Positions 54,115-62,446 of a stretch of DNA of 64,000 bases are shown here, in pieces; positions within the stretch are counted from its first letter, which is position 1, and every line of letters starts with the position of its first letter. The stretch covers positions 310,001-374,000 of the forward strand of contig NZ_CP094528.1 of the NCBI RefSeq assembly GCF_022811705.1, given 5' to 3'. This DNA comes from Agromyces larvae. Its GTDB lineage: Bacteria > Actinomycetota > Actinomycetes > Actinomycetales > Microbacteriaceae. The notes below the pieces were generated by a model. That model had not been told where the DNA came from and did not search any database. It saw only the letters and a list, made by a program, of their open reading frames with translations. The position numbers and the translations under genes were made by a program.

Positions 54115-55089
54115 TCAGCTGGCGAGGGCCTCGAGGTCGGTCAGGCGGTGGCCGAAGGCGCGCCGGTAGGCGGTCGGCGTGGTCTGCAGCACCTTCACGA
54201 AGTGGTGCCGCATGACGGATGCCGCACCGAACCCGGTCTCGCGCGCGATCTCCTCGAGGGTGAGGTCGCTCGCCTCGAGGAGCTCCTGCGCGCGCAGCAG
54301 GCGCTGGCGGTTGAGCCACGCGTTCGGGGTGGTGCCGGTCTCGGCACGGAACTTCCGCGCGAAGGTGCGCGGCGACATGAGCGCCCGCCGTGCGAGGCGG
54401 TCGACGGTGAGGTCTTCGTCGAGGTGCTCGACCATCCACGCGGTGATGCCCGAGAGCGAGTCGCTGCGGCATTCGACGACGGGGGTGCGGATGAACTGCG
54501 ACTGCCCGCCGTCGCGCTGCGGCGGCACCACCATGCGGCGGGCGACGATGTTCGCCTGCGCGGCGCCGAGTTCGGTGCGCACGATGTGCAGCGCTGCATC
54601 GATACCGGCGGCGGTGCCGGCGCCGGTGACGATGTTGTCGTCCTGCACGAACAGCACGTCGGGGTCGACGTCGATCTGCGGGAAGTCGCGCGCGAGCCGG
54701 TCGGCGTACATCCAGTGGGTGGTCGCACGGCGGCCGTCGAGGACGCCGGCCTTCGCAAGCGTGAACGAGCCCGAGCAGACGCTGAGCACCCACGCGCCGC
54801 GCGCGGCCGCGCGGCGCACGACCTCGAGGATGCGCTCGTCGGGTTCGGTGCCGACGGGTGAGGCGGGCACCGCGACCAGGTCGGCGGTGTCGGCGAACTC
54901 GAGGCCCTGCTCGACGTTGATCGAGAACCCGAGCTTGGTCGGGATCGGGCCCGGATCTGCGGCGAGGATGCGGAAATCGAAGGATGCTCCGCCGTCGTCG
55001 GTGCGGTCGATGCCGAACACCTCGCAGATGACGCCGAACTCGAACGGGGCCATCTGCGGCACGGCCAGACAGGCGACGGTCTTCAGCAT
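54115..55089 (-). CDS. AraC-family regulator with DJ-1/PfpI (GATase1-like) sensor domain
   Basis: A 324-aa regulator. The N-terminal DJ-1/PfpI-like domain (residues 1-190) has MAPFEFGVICEVFGIDR, LVAVPASPVG near 73, and the elbow Cys in WVLSVCSGSFTLAKAG near 105. Two AraC helix-turn-helix repeats follow (LTVDRLARRALMSPRTFARKFRAETG near 228 and LTLEEIARETGFGAASVMRHHF near 278). The family often controls catabolic genes and may bind small amines or amino acids. ATG 55089 has GGAGG upstream. It is divergent from a 50-codon membrane ORF that could be its target. Confidence 0.9.
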   Translation of the reverse strand: MLKTVACLAVPQMAPFEFGVICEVFGIDRTDDGGASFDFRILAADPGPIPTKLGFSINVEQGLEFADTADLVAVPASPVGTEPDERILEVVRRAAARGAWVLSVCSGSFTLAKAGVLDGRRATTHWMYADRLARDFPQIDVDPDVLFVQDDNIVTGAGTAAGIDAALHIVRTELGAAQANIVARRMVVPPQRDGGQSQFIRTPVVECRSDSLSGITAWMVEHLDEDLTVDRLARRALMSPRTFARKFRAETGTTPNAWLNRQRLLRAQELLEASDLTLEEIARETGFGAASVMRHHFVKVLQTTPTAYRRAFGHRLTDLEALAS

Positions 55090-55181
55090 GGGGAGCCTCC
55101 AGCGGGGGTTGGCAGGAATGAGCCGATCTGCGTCAACTCTGCCACTGTCGGCAGGATCTGGCAAGCCGTAGCGTTCCTGCC

Positions 55182-55334
55182 ATGTCGATCATCCTGTTGT
55201 TCCTCATCACCGGCGTCGTCGCATGGGCGATCGTCGGCGCTGCGCTCTCGTTCGCACACGACGGATACGGCTGGCGGGGCATCCCCGACCGTCTCCACGA
55301 CGCCGACGTCCGCGGCATCGCCGAGGCGCGCTGA
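55182..55334 (+). CDS. Small membrane protein, 50 aa
   Basis: A short frame MSIILLFLITGVVAWAIVGA followed by LSFAHDGYGWRGIPDRLHDADVRGIAEAR. It has one N-terminal transmembrane helix (residues 2-20) and a short polar tail with no signal-peptidase site. I know no family name. It lies divergent from the DJ-1/AraC regulator with a 92-bp gap and upstream of galE2, and its codon use looks like that of real genes. No strong Shine-Dalgarno is visible, so a leaderless start is possible. Confidence 0.55.
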   Translation: MSIILLFLITGVVAWAIVGAALSFAHDGYGWRGIPDRLHDADVRGIAEAR

Positions 55335-55413
55335 GCCGCGCCGCCAGTTCGCCGTCACGCCCGTCCAGTACCATCGGACGGGCGCCGCGGCGGTGCCCGG
55401 AGAGGCGGACGAG

Positions 55414-56376
55414 ATGACCTGGTTGGTGACCGGCGGAGCCGGCTACATCGGTGCCCACGTGGCCCGCGCGTTCGCGGCGAAGGGCATCGAGGCGGTCGTG
55501 CTCGACGACCTCTCCACCGGCCGTGAGGCGTTCGTGCCGACGGGCACCCCGTTCGTGCAGGGCTCGATCCTCGACGGGCCGCTCGTCGAGCAGACCATCG
55601 AGCGGTACGGCGTCACGGGCGTCGTACACCTCGCCGGGTTCAAGTTCGCAGGCGTCTCGGTGCAGGAGCCGCTGCGCGCCTATCACCAGAACGTGACCGG
55701 CACCGCGACGCTCCTCGCCGCGATGGAGCACGGCGGCGTCGACCGCATGGTCTTCTCGTCGAGCGCCGCCGTGTACGGCACGCCCGACGTCGACCTCGTC
55801 ACCGAGAGCACTCCGAAGCATCCCGAGTCGCCCTACGGCGAGTCGAAGCTCATCGGCGAGTGGCTGCTCGCCGACCAGGCTCGCGCGCACGGGCTGCGAC
55901 ACACCAGCCTGCGCTACTTCAACGTCGTCGGATCGGGCACGCCCGAGGTGTACGACGTGAGCCCGCACAACCTGTTCCCGCTCGTCTTCGACGCGCTGCT
56001 GTCGGGGCGCACGCCGCGCATCAACGGCGACGACTACCCGACGCCCGACGGCACCTGCGTGCGCGACTACATCCACGTCGCCGATCTCGCCGACGCCCAC
56101 GTCGTGGCCGCCCAGCGACTCGACGCCGGCGAGGCGATCGAGCCGGTGTACAACCTCGGCTCGGGCGACGGGGTCTCGGTCGGCGAGATCATGCGGGCGG
56201 TCGCCCAGGTGACCGGCATCGACTTCACGCCCGAGATCGCCCCGCGTCGGCCGGGTGACCCCGCGCGCATCGTCGCGTCGGGCGAACTGGCCGCCCGCGA
56301 CCTCGACTGGAGGATGCGGCACACCCTCGCCGAAATGGTCGAGAGCGCCTGGCAGGCCCGCAAGGCCGCGGTCTGA
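55414..56376 (+). CDS. galE: UDP-glucose 4-epimerase, second copy
   Basis: A 320-aa extended SDR with WLVTGGAGYIGAHVARAF, HLAGFKFAGVSVQEPLRAY near 76, SSSAAVYGTPD near 118, SPYGESKLIGEW with Tyr/Lys near 141/145, SLRYFNVVGSG near 167, and GDDYPTPDGTCVRDYIHVADLADAH near 205. The motifs match GalE as well as the copy at 42874 does. ATG 55414 is preferred to ATG 55393 because it follows GAGAGGCGGACGAG and gives the family N-terminus. It lies just before the conserved whiB block. Confidence 0.92.
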   Translation: MTWLVTGGAGYIGAHVARAFAAKGIEAVVLDDLSTGREAFVPTGTPFVQGSILDGPLVEQTIERYGVTGVVHLAGFKFAGVSVQEPLRAYHQNVTGTATLLAAMEHGGVDRMVFSSSAAVYGTPDVDLVTESTPKHPESPYGESKLIGEWLLADQARAHGLRHTSLRYFNVVGSGTPEVYDVSPHNLFPLVFDALLSGRTPRINGDDYPTPDGTCVRDYIHVADLADAHVVAAQRLDAGEAIEPVYNLGSGDGVSVGEIMRAVAQVTGIDFTPEIAPRRPGDPARIVASGELAARDLDWRMRHTLAEMVESAWQARKAAV

Positions 56377-56467
56377 GGGCTCAGTTGGTTACGGCTCGGA
56401 TACGCCGTCGGCGTGTCGGGCGCGCCGTGAAGCCTCGACGGCTGCTTGAGGGTTTACGATTCCCGGC

Positions 56468-56496
56468 TTGACTCGATCGAATCACATCGGTGTAAT
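56468..56496 (+). promoter_or_regulatory. Canonical sigma-70-type promoter of the whiB gene
   Basis: TTGACT at 56468-56473 and TGTAAT at 56491-56496 are separated by exactly 17 bases, the best -35/-10 pair in the window. Start of transcription would be near 56503, giving a leader of about 43 nt and a GGGAG Shine-Dalgarno before the ATG. The region is AT-richer than its surroundings. Confidence 0.7.
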
Positions 56497-56545
56497 TGTT
56501 CTGACACGCCCTCGCGGCGGTCGGTACAACTGGGTGGGAGACGAT

Positions 56546-56866
56546 ATGGGCAATCCTGAATATCGTTCTGGAGTACCTGAAGACTGGTTCGTCGACCCGG
56601 TGCGCCTCGGCGTTCCGGGGGTGCGTCCCGGGGTGGGCGACGACGATCCGCTGTCGTGGCAGAGCGATGCGCTCTGCGCGCAGACCGATCCTGAAGCGTT
56701 CTTCCCCGAGAAGGGCGGCTCGACACGGGATGCCAAGCGCATCTGCACGGGCTGCGAAGTCCGTGCGCAGTGCCTCGAGTACGCGCTCTCGAACGACGAA
56801 CGCTTCGGCATCTGGGGCGGGCTCTCCGAACGCGAGCGGCGCAAGCTGCGCAAACGCGCCGTCTGA
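56546..56866 (+). CDS. WhiB-family iron-sulfur transcription factor (WhiB2/WhmD type)
   Basis: A 106-aa protein. Four Cys ligands of the [4Fe-4S] cluster are in SDALCAQTDP (near 43) and ICTGCEVRAQCLEYAL (near 67-76). The Trp-rich turn GIWGGLSERERRKLRKRAV follows, with basic DNA-contacting residues at the end. Location beside the manB / DUF3499 / Rv3259-like block matches WhiB2/WhmD, which controls septation and sporulation genes in other actinobacteria. Driven by a canonical promoter upstream. Confidence 0.93.
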   Translation: MGNPEYRSGVPEDWFVDPVRLGVPGVRPGVGDDDPLSWQSDALCAQTDPEAFFPEKGGSTRDAKRICTGCEVRAQCLEYALSNDERFGIWGGLSERERRKLRKRAV

Positions 56867-56982
56867 CGCGCCGCGCACGATCGCGTCGACGAGGCGACCG
56901 GCATCGCAGCCGGCCGCCGGGCCGGCGGACCCGTTCCGCGGCACGCCCACCCGGGTTCCCGAGCCGCGGCGGGCCCGCCGCC

Positions 56983-56988
56983 TAGGCT
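56983..56988 (+). promoter_or_regulatory. -10 hexamer TAGGCT for the leaderless large GT2 gene
   Basis: TAGGCT ends seven bases before the ATG at 56996, so the mRNA should start at the codon. Confidence 0.45.
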
Positions 56989-56995
56989 GACCCCG

Positions 56996-59900
56996 ATGTT
57001 CCCCAGAGTCACCGCGATCCTCGTCGTCCAGCACGCCGGCGACCGTCTGCAGGCCACGCTGGACGCCCTGCAGGCGCAGGAACGCCGCCCCGACGCCGTG
57101 ATCGCGGTGCTCGCGGACGCCGGGCAGGAGGCGCTCGACCAGGTCGCCGCGGTCGCGCCCACGCATGTCATCCAGCTCGCGAACCGGGTTCCGTTCGGCG
57201 AGGCGGTGCGGGCGGCGGACGCGGTGCTCGAGCCGGCCGCCGGAGACGCGGACGCGCTCTGGCTGCTCGCCGAGGACACCGCACCCGCTCCCGATGCGCT
57301 CGCCGTACTCGTGGCCCTGCTCGAGCTCAACCGGTCGGTCGCGATCGCCGCCCCGAAGCTCGTCGAGTGGGATCAGCCCGATCGCATCGCCCACCTCGGC
57401 CGTTCGATCACCCGATACGGCCGCACGGTCGACCTCGTCGGCGACGAACTCGACCAGGGGCAGCACGACGAGCTGAGCGATGTGCTCGGCGCCGACGCGC
57501 CCGGCATCCTCGTGCGTCACGAGACGTGGCGCGCGCTCGGCGGATTCGATCCGGGGTTGCCGGTCGTCGACGACGCCCTCGACCTGTCGATCCGGGCGAG
57601 GCTCGCGGGCCATCGGGTGTCCGTCGCACCGACCGCGCGGGTGCGGTTCGCGGGCGCCGGGGTCGCCGGCGAACCGGTGGGCGGTGCACGGACGGTGCGC
57701 CGTCGGCACGCGCTCACGCGCCGCGCACAGCTGCGACGCCGCATGGTGTACGCCCCCGCGGCGGCTCTGCCGCTGCACTGGCTCACCCTGCTGCCGCTGG
57801 CGATCGTGCGCTCGATCGGGATGCTGCTGATCAAGGCGCCCGGGCGCATCGTCGGCGAACTCGGCGCGGCGCTGCGAGCCATGTTCTCGTTCGGTTCGAT
57901 CGGTGCCGCGCGACGCACGCTGAAGCGCGCCCGGTCGACCGGGTGGTCGGCGATCGCGCCGCTGCGGGTGCCGCCCGACGAGGTGCGCCGGCGTCGACGG
58001 CTCGACGCCGAGGCCAGACGCGCGCGGGCCAGGGGCCGGACCGACGGGGCGAGGTTCCTCGCCACGGGCGGCGGGTGGGTGCTGCTGGCGACCGTCGTCA
58101 TCGGCATCGTGCTCAACGCGCGCCTCTTCGGCGCCGGCGGTGTCGCGGGCGGGGCGCTGCTGCCGCTGTCCGGGGAGCTCGGCGAGCTGTGGCGCAACGC
58201 CGGCTACGGTTGGCGCGACGTCGGCGCCGGGTTCGTCGGCGCGGCCGACCCGTTCGCCGGCGTGCTCGCGGTGCTCGGATCGCTCGCGTTCTGGTCGCCG
58301 TCGTGGGCGCTCGTCGCACTCTGGATCATCGCCGTCCCGGCCGCCGCGCTCGGCGCGTGGTTCACGGTGTCGCGGCTCACCGAACGCGGCGCGCTGCGGG
58401 CGCTCGGTGCGATCGCGTGGTCGTTCACGCCGCCGTTCCTCGTCGCGCTCGCCGACGGCCGACCCGCCGCGGTGCTCGCGCACGTACTGCTCGGCTGGCT
58501 CGCCTACGCCGGGCTCGGCGCGGCGAGGTCGTGGGCCGCCGCCGCGACCGCGGGGCTGCTCGCCGTCGGCGTGGTCGCGGCGGCGCCGAGCCTCACGCCC
58601 GCGCTCGTGGTGAGCTGGCTCGTCGGGCTCGCCGTGAGCGGGCGTCGCGCCGTGCGGCTGCTCGTCGTGCCGCTGCCGGCGCTCGCACTGTCGCTGCCGC
58701 TGGCGTGGCAGCAGGTCTCGCGCGGCACGCCGCTCGGGCTCGCGGCGGACCCCGGCGCACCCGTGCCCGGCGCCGTGCCCGACCCGTGGTGGCTCGTGCT
58801 CGGATTCCCCGGCGGCAGCGGTGGGGGATGGCCCGCGACGATCGATGCGATCGCCGGCCTCGGCGACCGCGTCGATCCGCACTGGATCGCCACCGCGCTG
58901 CTCGCGCCGCTCGTGGTGCTGGCCGTCCTGGCCTTCGCGCGGCGCCGCGTGCTGCCCGCGCTCGCCGCCATCGGCGCCGCGCTGCTCGGCCTCGCCGTCG
59001 CGGTCGCCGCGGCACACGTCTCGGTCGCGACCGTCGGCGCCGACCCGGTCGCGGTGTGGACCGGCGCCGGCCAGAGCCTCATGTGGCTCGGCGTGATCGC
59101 GGGCGCCGTGCTGTGCCTGGACGGGCTGCGGCACGGCACGGCCTGGCTCGCCACCGTCGCCGGCGCCGCCGCGCTCGCGGCCGTGCTGCCCACGGCGATC
59201 GCGCTCACGACGGGGCAGGCCGCGGTGCATCCCGCCGCCGACCGGACGATGCCCGCGTTCGTGGTCGCCGAGTCCGTCGAGGATCCGCGGGTCGCCACGA
59301 TCACGATCCAACCGGTGAGCGGCGGCAGCGTGCACGCCGAACTGGTGCACGGCAGCGGCGACACGCTCGACGCGGCGTCGACGCTCGCGTCGACCCGCAC
59401 CGGCCTCACCGAGGACGAGACGACGCTCGCCGAGATCGCGGGCAACCTCGCGTCGCGCAGCGGCGCCGACGCCGGTGCCGCGGTGCAGGAGTTCGGCGCC
59501 CGGTTCGTGCTGCTCGTTCCGCCCGCGGGCGACGCCGAGCGCGACCGTCGTGCCCAGGCCGCCCACGACCGGGCGCATGCCGCGCTCGACGGCAACGCCG
59601 CGCTGATCGTGGTCGGGGACACCGCGTTCGGTCGGCTGTACCGGTTCGCGGATGCTCCGTCGCCGGCGCCGGCCGCAGCGATCCCCGCCGACGCCGGCGC
59701 GCCGACGGCCGGATGGATCACGGCCGCGCAGTGGGTCGTGCTCGGGTTCGTGCTGCTGCTGTCGATTCCGACCGGCGTCGGTCGGGAGGCCGAGCGCCGG
59801 CGGCGCCCGCCGCGCCGTCCGAAGCGCGCGGGTCCCACGCCCGACGACGCCGCGGCCGGCGACGCCGAGGCCGCGGCCTCGGCGGCGCCACCCGCGGGAG

Positions 59901-60229
59901 CGGAGGCCGAGGCCCCGACGGGAGCGGAGGCTGTGCCGACCGACGACGCGGCGGACGCGGACGCCGGCGCTCCGGATGCCGCCGACGCATCCGACGGCGT
60001 CGAGCAGGAGGTCCCCGGCCAGGGGCACCAATCCGTCGAGCCCGCGGAGCCCGTCGAGCCTGCTGAGCCCGTCGAGCCCGGAGCATCCGTCGAGCCCGGA
60101 GCATCCGATGAGCCCGGAGCATCCGATGAGCCCGCCGACACCGTCCGGTCCGGAGCATCCACCGGGCCCGGAGCATCCGATGAGCCCGCCGACCGACCCG
60201 CCGAGGGAGGCGATGATGATGCCCGCTGA
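56996..60229 (+). CDS. Very large membrane GT2-family glycosyltransferase
   Basis: A 1077-aa protein. An N-terminal GT2 domain (residues 1-260) begins RVTAILVVQHAGDRLQATLDAL; its acidic motif is modified (LAEDTAPAPDAL near 89). Then come about 12 transmembrane helices (about residues 260-760), an extracytoplasmic region (about 760-900) and one helix near 915. The C-terminal 130 residues are a low-complexity Ala/Asp/Glu/Pro tail with EPAEPVEP and GASDEP repeats. Large GT2 proteins beside whiB2 and DUF5719 are usual in this order of actinobacteria. Substrate unknown. The stop overlaps the next gene by 14 bp. Confidence 0.83.
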   Translation: MFPRVTAILVVQHAGDRLQATLDALQAQERRPDAVIAVLADAGQEALDQVAAVAPTHVIQLANRVPFGEAVRAADAVLEPAAGDADALWLLAEDTAPAPDALAVLVALLELNRSVAIAAPKLVEWDQPDRIAHLGRSITRYGRTVDLVGDELDQGQHDELSDVLGADAPGILVRHETWRALGGFDPGLPVVDDALDLSIRARLAGHRVSVAPTARVRFAGAGVAGEPVGGARTVRRRHALTRRAQLRRRMVYAPAAALPLHWLTLLPLAIVRSIGMLLIKAPGRIVGELGAALRAMFSFGSIGAARRTLKRARSTGWSAIAPLRVPPDEVRRRRRLDAEARRARARGRTDGARFLATGGGWVLLATVVIGIVLNARLFGAGGVAGGALLPLSGELGELWRNAGYGWRDVGAGFVGAADPFAGVLAVLGSLAFWSPSWALVALWIIAVPAAALGAWFTVSRLTERGALRALGAIAWSFTPPFLVALADGRPAAVLAHVLLGWLAYAGLGAARSWAAAATAGLLAVGVVAAAPSLTPALVVSWLVGLAVSGRRAVRLLVVPLPALALSLPLAWQQVSRGTPLGLAADPGAPVPGAVPDPWWLVLGFPGGSGGGWPATIDAIAGLGDRVDPHWIATALLAPLVVLAVLAFARRRVLPALAAIGAALLGLAVAVAAAHVSVATVGADPVAVWTGAGQSLMWLGVIAGAVLCLDGLRHGTAWLATVAGAAALAAVLPTAIALTTGQAAVHPAADRTMPAFVVAESVEDPRVATITIQPVSGGSVHAELVHGSGDTLDAASTLASTRTGLTEDETTLAEIAGNLASRSGADAGAAVQEFGARFVLLVPPAGDAERDRRAQAAHDRAHAALDGNAALIVVGDTAFGRLYRFADAPSPAPAAAIPADAGAPTAGWITAAQWVVLGFVLLLSIPTGVGREAERRRRPPRRPKRAGPTPDDAAAGDAEAAASAAPPAGAEAEAPTGAEAVPTDDAADADAGAPDAADASDGVEQEVPGQGHQSVEPAEPVEPAEPVEPGASVEPGASDEPGASDEPADTVRSGASTGPGASDEPADRPAEGGDDDAR
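60030..60190. repeat. In-frame low-complexity repeat in the glycosyltransferase tail
   Basis: Tandem words GAGCCCGTCGAGCC(Y) followed by five copies of an 18-base unit GGAGCATCC-GATGAGCCC (some with GTCGAG for GATGAG). They encode EPVEP and GASDEP repeats. The first part resembles the REP core but lacks GTCGAAG. Confidence 0.75.
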
Positions 60230-61664
60230 GCGACGCACCCGAGCGCTGCGCGCCGTCGGTCGCGGCGCGGTGGCTCTGGCCGCCGCGATCGTGTGCACCG
60301 CCGCGGTCGCCGCCGCGGTGATCGTGCCGTGGCCCGAGCATCGGGCCGAGCCCGAGTCGGTCGTCGTGGCACCGGTCGAGAGCCGGCAGCAGCGGGTGTG
60401 CCCCGGGCCGTTGCTCGAGCTCGCCGAAGACGCCGGGGCGGCGACCACCGCCTCGTCGTTCGGCTCGGCCGATCTGGTCACGGCGACCTTCCCGGCCGAC
60501 ATCGAGGTCGACGAGGTGCCGATCGACGCGCCCGACGACGACGAGGCCGACGTCGACCGCGGGCCGGTCGCCATCGAGGTGGAGCCGACCGCGGCCGAGA
60601 TCGGCATGCTCGCGGGCGCGCAGTCGCAGCGGGCGCAGCAGGAGACCCTCGCGGGGCTCGCGGTCGCGGCCTGCCGCGAACCCGCGGCCGAGTCGTGGCT
60701 GGTCGGCGGATCCACCGCACTCGGGCGCACGACCCTCGTGCTGCTCGCCAACCCGGCCGAGGTGGCCGCGACCGTCGATCTGCGCATCTACGGCGAGGCG
60801 GGGCCGATCGACGCGCCGGCCGGGCTCGGGCTGGTCGTGCCGGCCGGCACGCAGCGGGTGGTCTCGCTCGCCGGCCTGGCACCCGATCTCGCCGCACCGG
60901 TGGTGCGGGTGACGAGTTCGGGCGGGCGCATCGCCGCGACGCTGCAGCAGTCGGCGATCGACGGGCTCGTGCCGGCGGGGGTGGAGCTCATCGCGCCGGC
61001 GGCGTCTCCCGCCGATCAGGTGCGCATCCCCGGCGTCGTGGTGGCCGAGGCGGGCGGCGTCGCCTCCGACGAGGACCACCTCGACGGCGACGCGTTCCCG
61101 GCGCTGCGATTGCTCGCGCCCGGCGCCGACGACGTCGACGCGACGGTGTCGGTCGTTCCCGAACACGGTGCGGCACGCACCTCGATCGAGGTGACGCTGC
61201 TGGCGGGCGAGGCGATCGACGTCCCGCTCGGCGAGCTCTCGCCCGGCGCCTATTCGATCGATCTGGTCGCCGACGGCCCGGTAGTCGCCGCCGCCCGATC
61301 GAGCATCGCGCCCGGCGAGGAGGAGGACGAGGCGGGCGACTTCGCCTGGTTCCCGGCGACGACGGCGCTGATCGGCGACCTCGCCGTCGCGGTGCCGGAT
61401 GTCGCGGCGCCCGTGCTGCACCTGGCCGCGCCGGGGCGCGAGGATGTGCACGCGGTGGTGGCGACCCGCGGCGCCGAGCGCGAGATCACGGTGCCCGGCG
61501 GAGGCGCGATCGCGGTCACGGTCTCACCGGGCGACGAACTGGTGCTGCGCGGGGTGGACGGGCTCTTCGCGTCGGTCTCGTCGATCGGGGCGCGAATGCT
61601 CTCGTCGTTCGCGATCGAGCCGCCGGGCCCGGTGGACGCGCCGATCCGGGTCTATCCGCGCTGA
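60216..61664 (+). CDS. DUF5719-family membrane-anchored protein
   Basis: A 482-aa protein with one N-terminal membrane segment (RAVGRGAVALAAAIVCTAAVAAAVIVPWP, residues 10-38) and an extracytoplasmic beta-rich region: ESWLVGGSTALGRTTLVLLANPAEVAATVDLRIYGEAGPI near 165, RVVSLAGLAPDL and AATLQQSAIDGLVPAGVELI near 250. This matches the actinobacterial DUF5719 family, which regularly follows the large GT2 gene. ATG 60216 (of three consecutive ATGs) is chosen for its GGGAGG spacing. Function unknown; co-translation suggests a partner of the GT2. Confidence 0.8.
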   Translation: MMPAERRTRALRAVGRGAVALAAAIVCTAAVAAAVIVPWPEHRAEPESVVVAPVESRQQRVCPGPLLELAEDAGAATTASSFGSADLVTATFPADIEVDEVPIDAPDDDEADVDRGPVAIEVEPTAAEIGMLAGAQSQRAQQETLAGLAVAACREPAAESWLVGGSTALGRTTLVLLANPAEVAATVDLRIYGEAGPIDAPAGLGLVVPAGTQRVVSLAGLAPDLAAPVVRVTSSGGRIAATLQQSAIDGLVPAGVELIAPAASPADQVRIPGVVVAEAGGVASDEDHLDGDAFPALRLLAPGADDVDATVSVVPEHGAARTSIEVTLLAGEAIDVPLGELSPGAYSIDLVADGPVVAAARSSIAPGEEEDEAGDFAWFPATTALIGDLAVAVPDVAAPVLHLAAPGREDVHAVVATRGAEREITVPGGGAIAVTVSPGDELVLRGVDGLFASVSSIGARMLSSFAIEPPGPVDAPIRVYPR

Positions 61665-61711
61665 GGGGCGAGCACCCGAGGCGCACGCGACTGCCCGCGG
61701 CGGCCGCTCGT

Positions 61712-62155
61712 TCAGTACGGGCGGTATCGGCCCGGCGACAGCTCCCACGGCTCGCGACCGAGCAGGTCGGCGACGGCGCGGAAGACGCAGCTCTCGACGA
61801 GGAGCTTCTCCTGGCGCTCCTCGCCCTCGAGCACGCGGATGAATCGCACGATGGGCAACCGGAAGAAGACGATGCGACGCTCGTCGTGGTAGACCTTCCA
61901 GCGGTCGATGTGGTCCTCGTGGATGGCATCGGCAGGCCCTTGGGCGACCTCGAAGACCACCCCCTCGAGCTCGGGCCACAGGCCGCGCAGGTAGCTGGCG
62001 GTGCTCGCGATCGTCAGATCGAAGTCGTCGAGCCGCGAGTGGAGCAGCGGCAGATGCGGCCCGGTCACGGGGGATCGCAAGCCGCGACCGTGTCGGTCGC
62101 GGGCGAGCCGCCGCGGCGACCTCGGAGTACGGGCGACACGGCGAGGGCGGGGCAT
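61712..62155 (-). CDS. Rv3259-like zincin-family protein with degenerate metal site
   Basis: A 147-aa protein. The basic N-terminus RDRHGRGLRSPVTGPHLPL is the family signature. LDDFDLTIASTASYLRGLWPELEGVVFEVAQGP, then IVFFRLPIVRFIRVLEGEERQEKLLVESCVFRAVADLLG follow. In true metallopeptidases of this superfamily the last helix has HExxH; here it is VESCVF, with only the Glu kept, so zinc catalysis is unlikely. ATG 62155 has GGAGG upstream. It lies convergent to DUF5719 and divergent from DUF3499, the order known from the whiB2-manB block. Confidence 0.8.
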   Translation of the reverse strand: MPRPRRVARTPRSPRRLARDRHGRGLRSPVTGPHLPLLHSRLDDFDLTIASTASYLRGLWPELEGVVFEVAQGPADAIHEDHIDRWKVYHDERRIVFFRLPIVRFIRVLEGEERQEKLLVESCVFRAVADLLGREPWELSPGRYRPY

Positions 62156-62185
62156 GGCCTCCATCGTAGTGCGGCGCCGGATCGC

Positions 62186-62191
62186 TAGTCT
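62186..62191 (+). promoter_or_regulatory. -10 hexamer TAGTCT for DUF3499
   Basis: TAGTCT ends nine bases before the ATG at 62201, giving a leaderless or nearly leaderless transcript in the 45-bp gap divergent from the Rv3259-like gene. Confidence 0.45.
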
Positions 62192-62200
62192 GGTCGGGCC

Positions 62201-62419
62201 ATGAGACCGTGTTCGCGCTCCGCATGCACCGCCGAGGCGGTGGCGACGCTCACCTACGACTACGCCGATTCGATGGTGGTGCTCGGGCCGCTCGCGTTCC
62301 GCGCCGAGCCGCACGCGTACGACCTGTGCGCGCGGCATGCCGAGCGCACCTCGGTGCCGCGGGGCTGGCAGGTGGTGCGTCACGCCCCGATCGGGGGAGC
62401 CCCCGCGAGTCCGCGCTGA
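62201..62419 (+). CDS. DUF3499 protein
   Basis: A 72-aa protein beginning RPCSRSACTAEAVATLTYDYADSMVVLGPLAF and then YDLCARHAERTSVPRGWQVVRH. Cys4, Cys9, Cys43 and His46 form a likely zinc site. The DUF3499 family is restricted to actinobacteria and normally precedes the phosphomannomutase gene, as here. Function unknown. Confidence 0.85.
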   Translation: MRPCSRSACTAEAVATLTYDYADSMVVLGPLAFRAEPHAYDLCARHAERTSVPRGWQVVRHAPIGGAPASPR

Positions 62420-62431
62420 GACGCGCATCGG

Positions 62432-62437
62432 GTAGGT
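62432..62437 (+). promoter_or_regulatory. -10 hexamer TAGGTT for the phosphomannomutase gene
   Basis: TAGGTT ends nine bases before the GTG at 62447. It supports that GTG over an upstream in-frame CTG/TTG-type start. Confidence 0.4.
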
Positions 62438-62446
62438 TTGCTCACC

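Noticed and set aside
56381..60787. 1468-codon open frame on the minus strand
   Set aside because: It is antisense to whiB, the large GT2 and DUF5719, has low-complexity Arg/Ala/Ser composition and no domain; a by-product of high GC.
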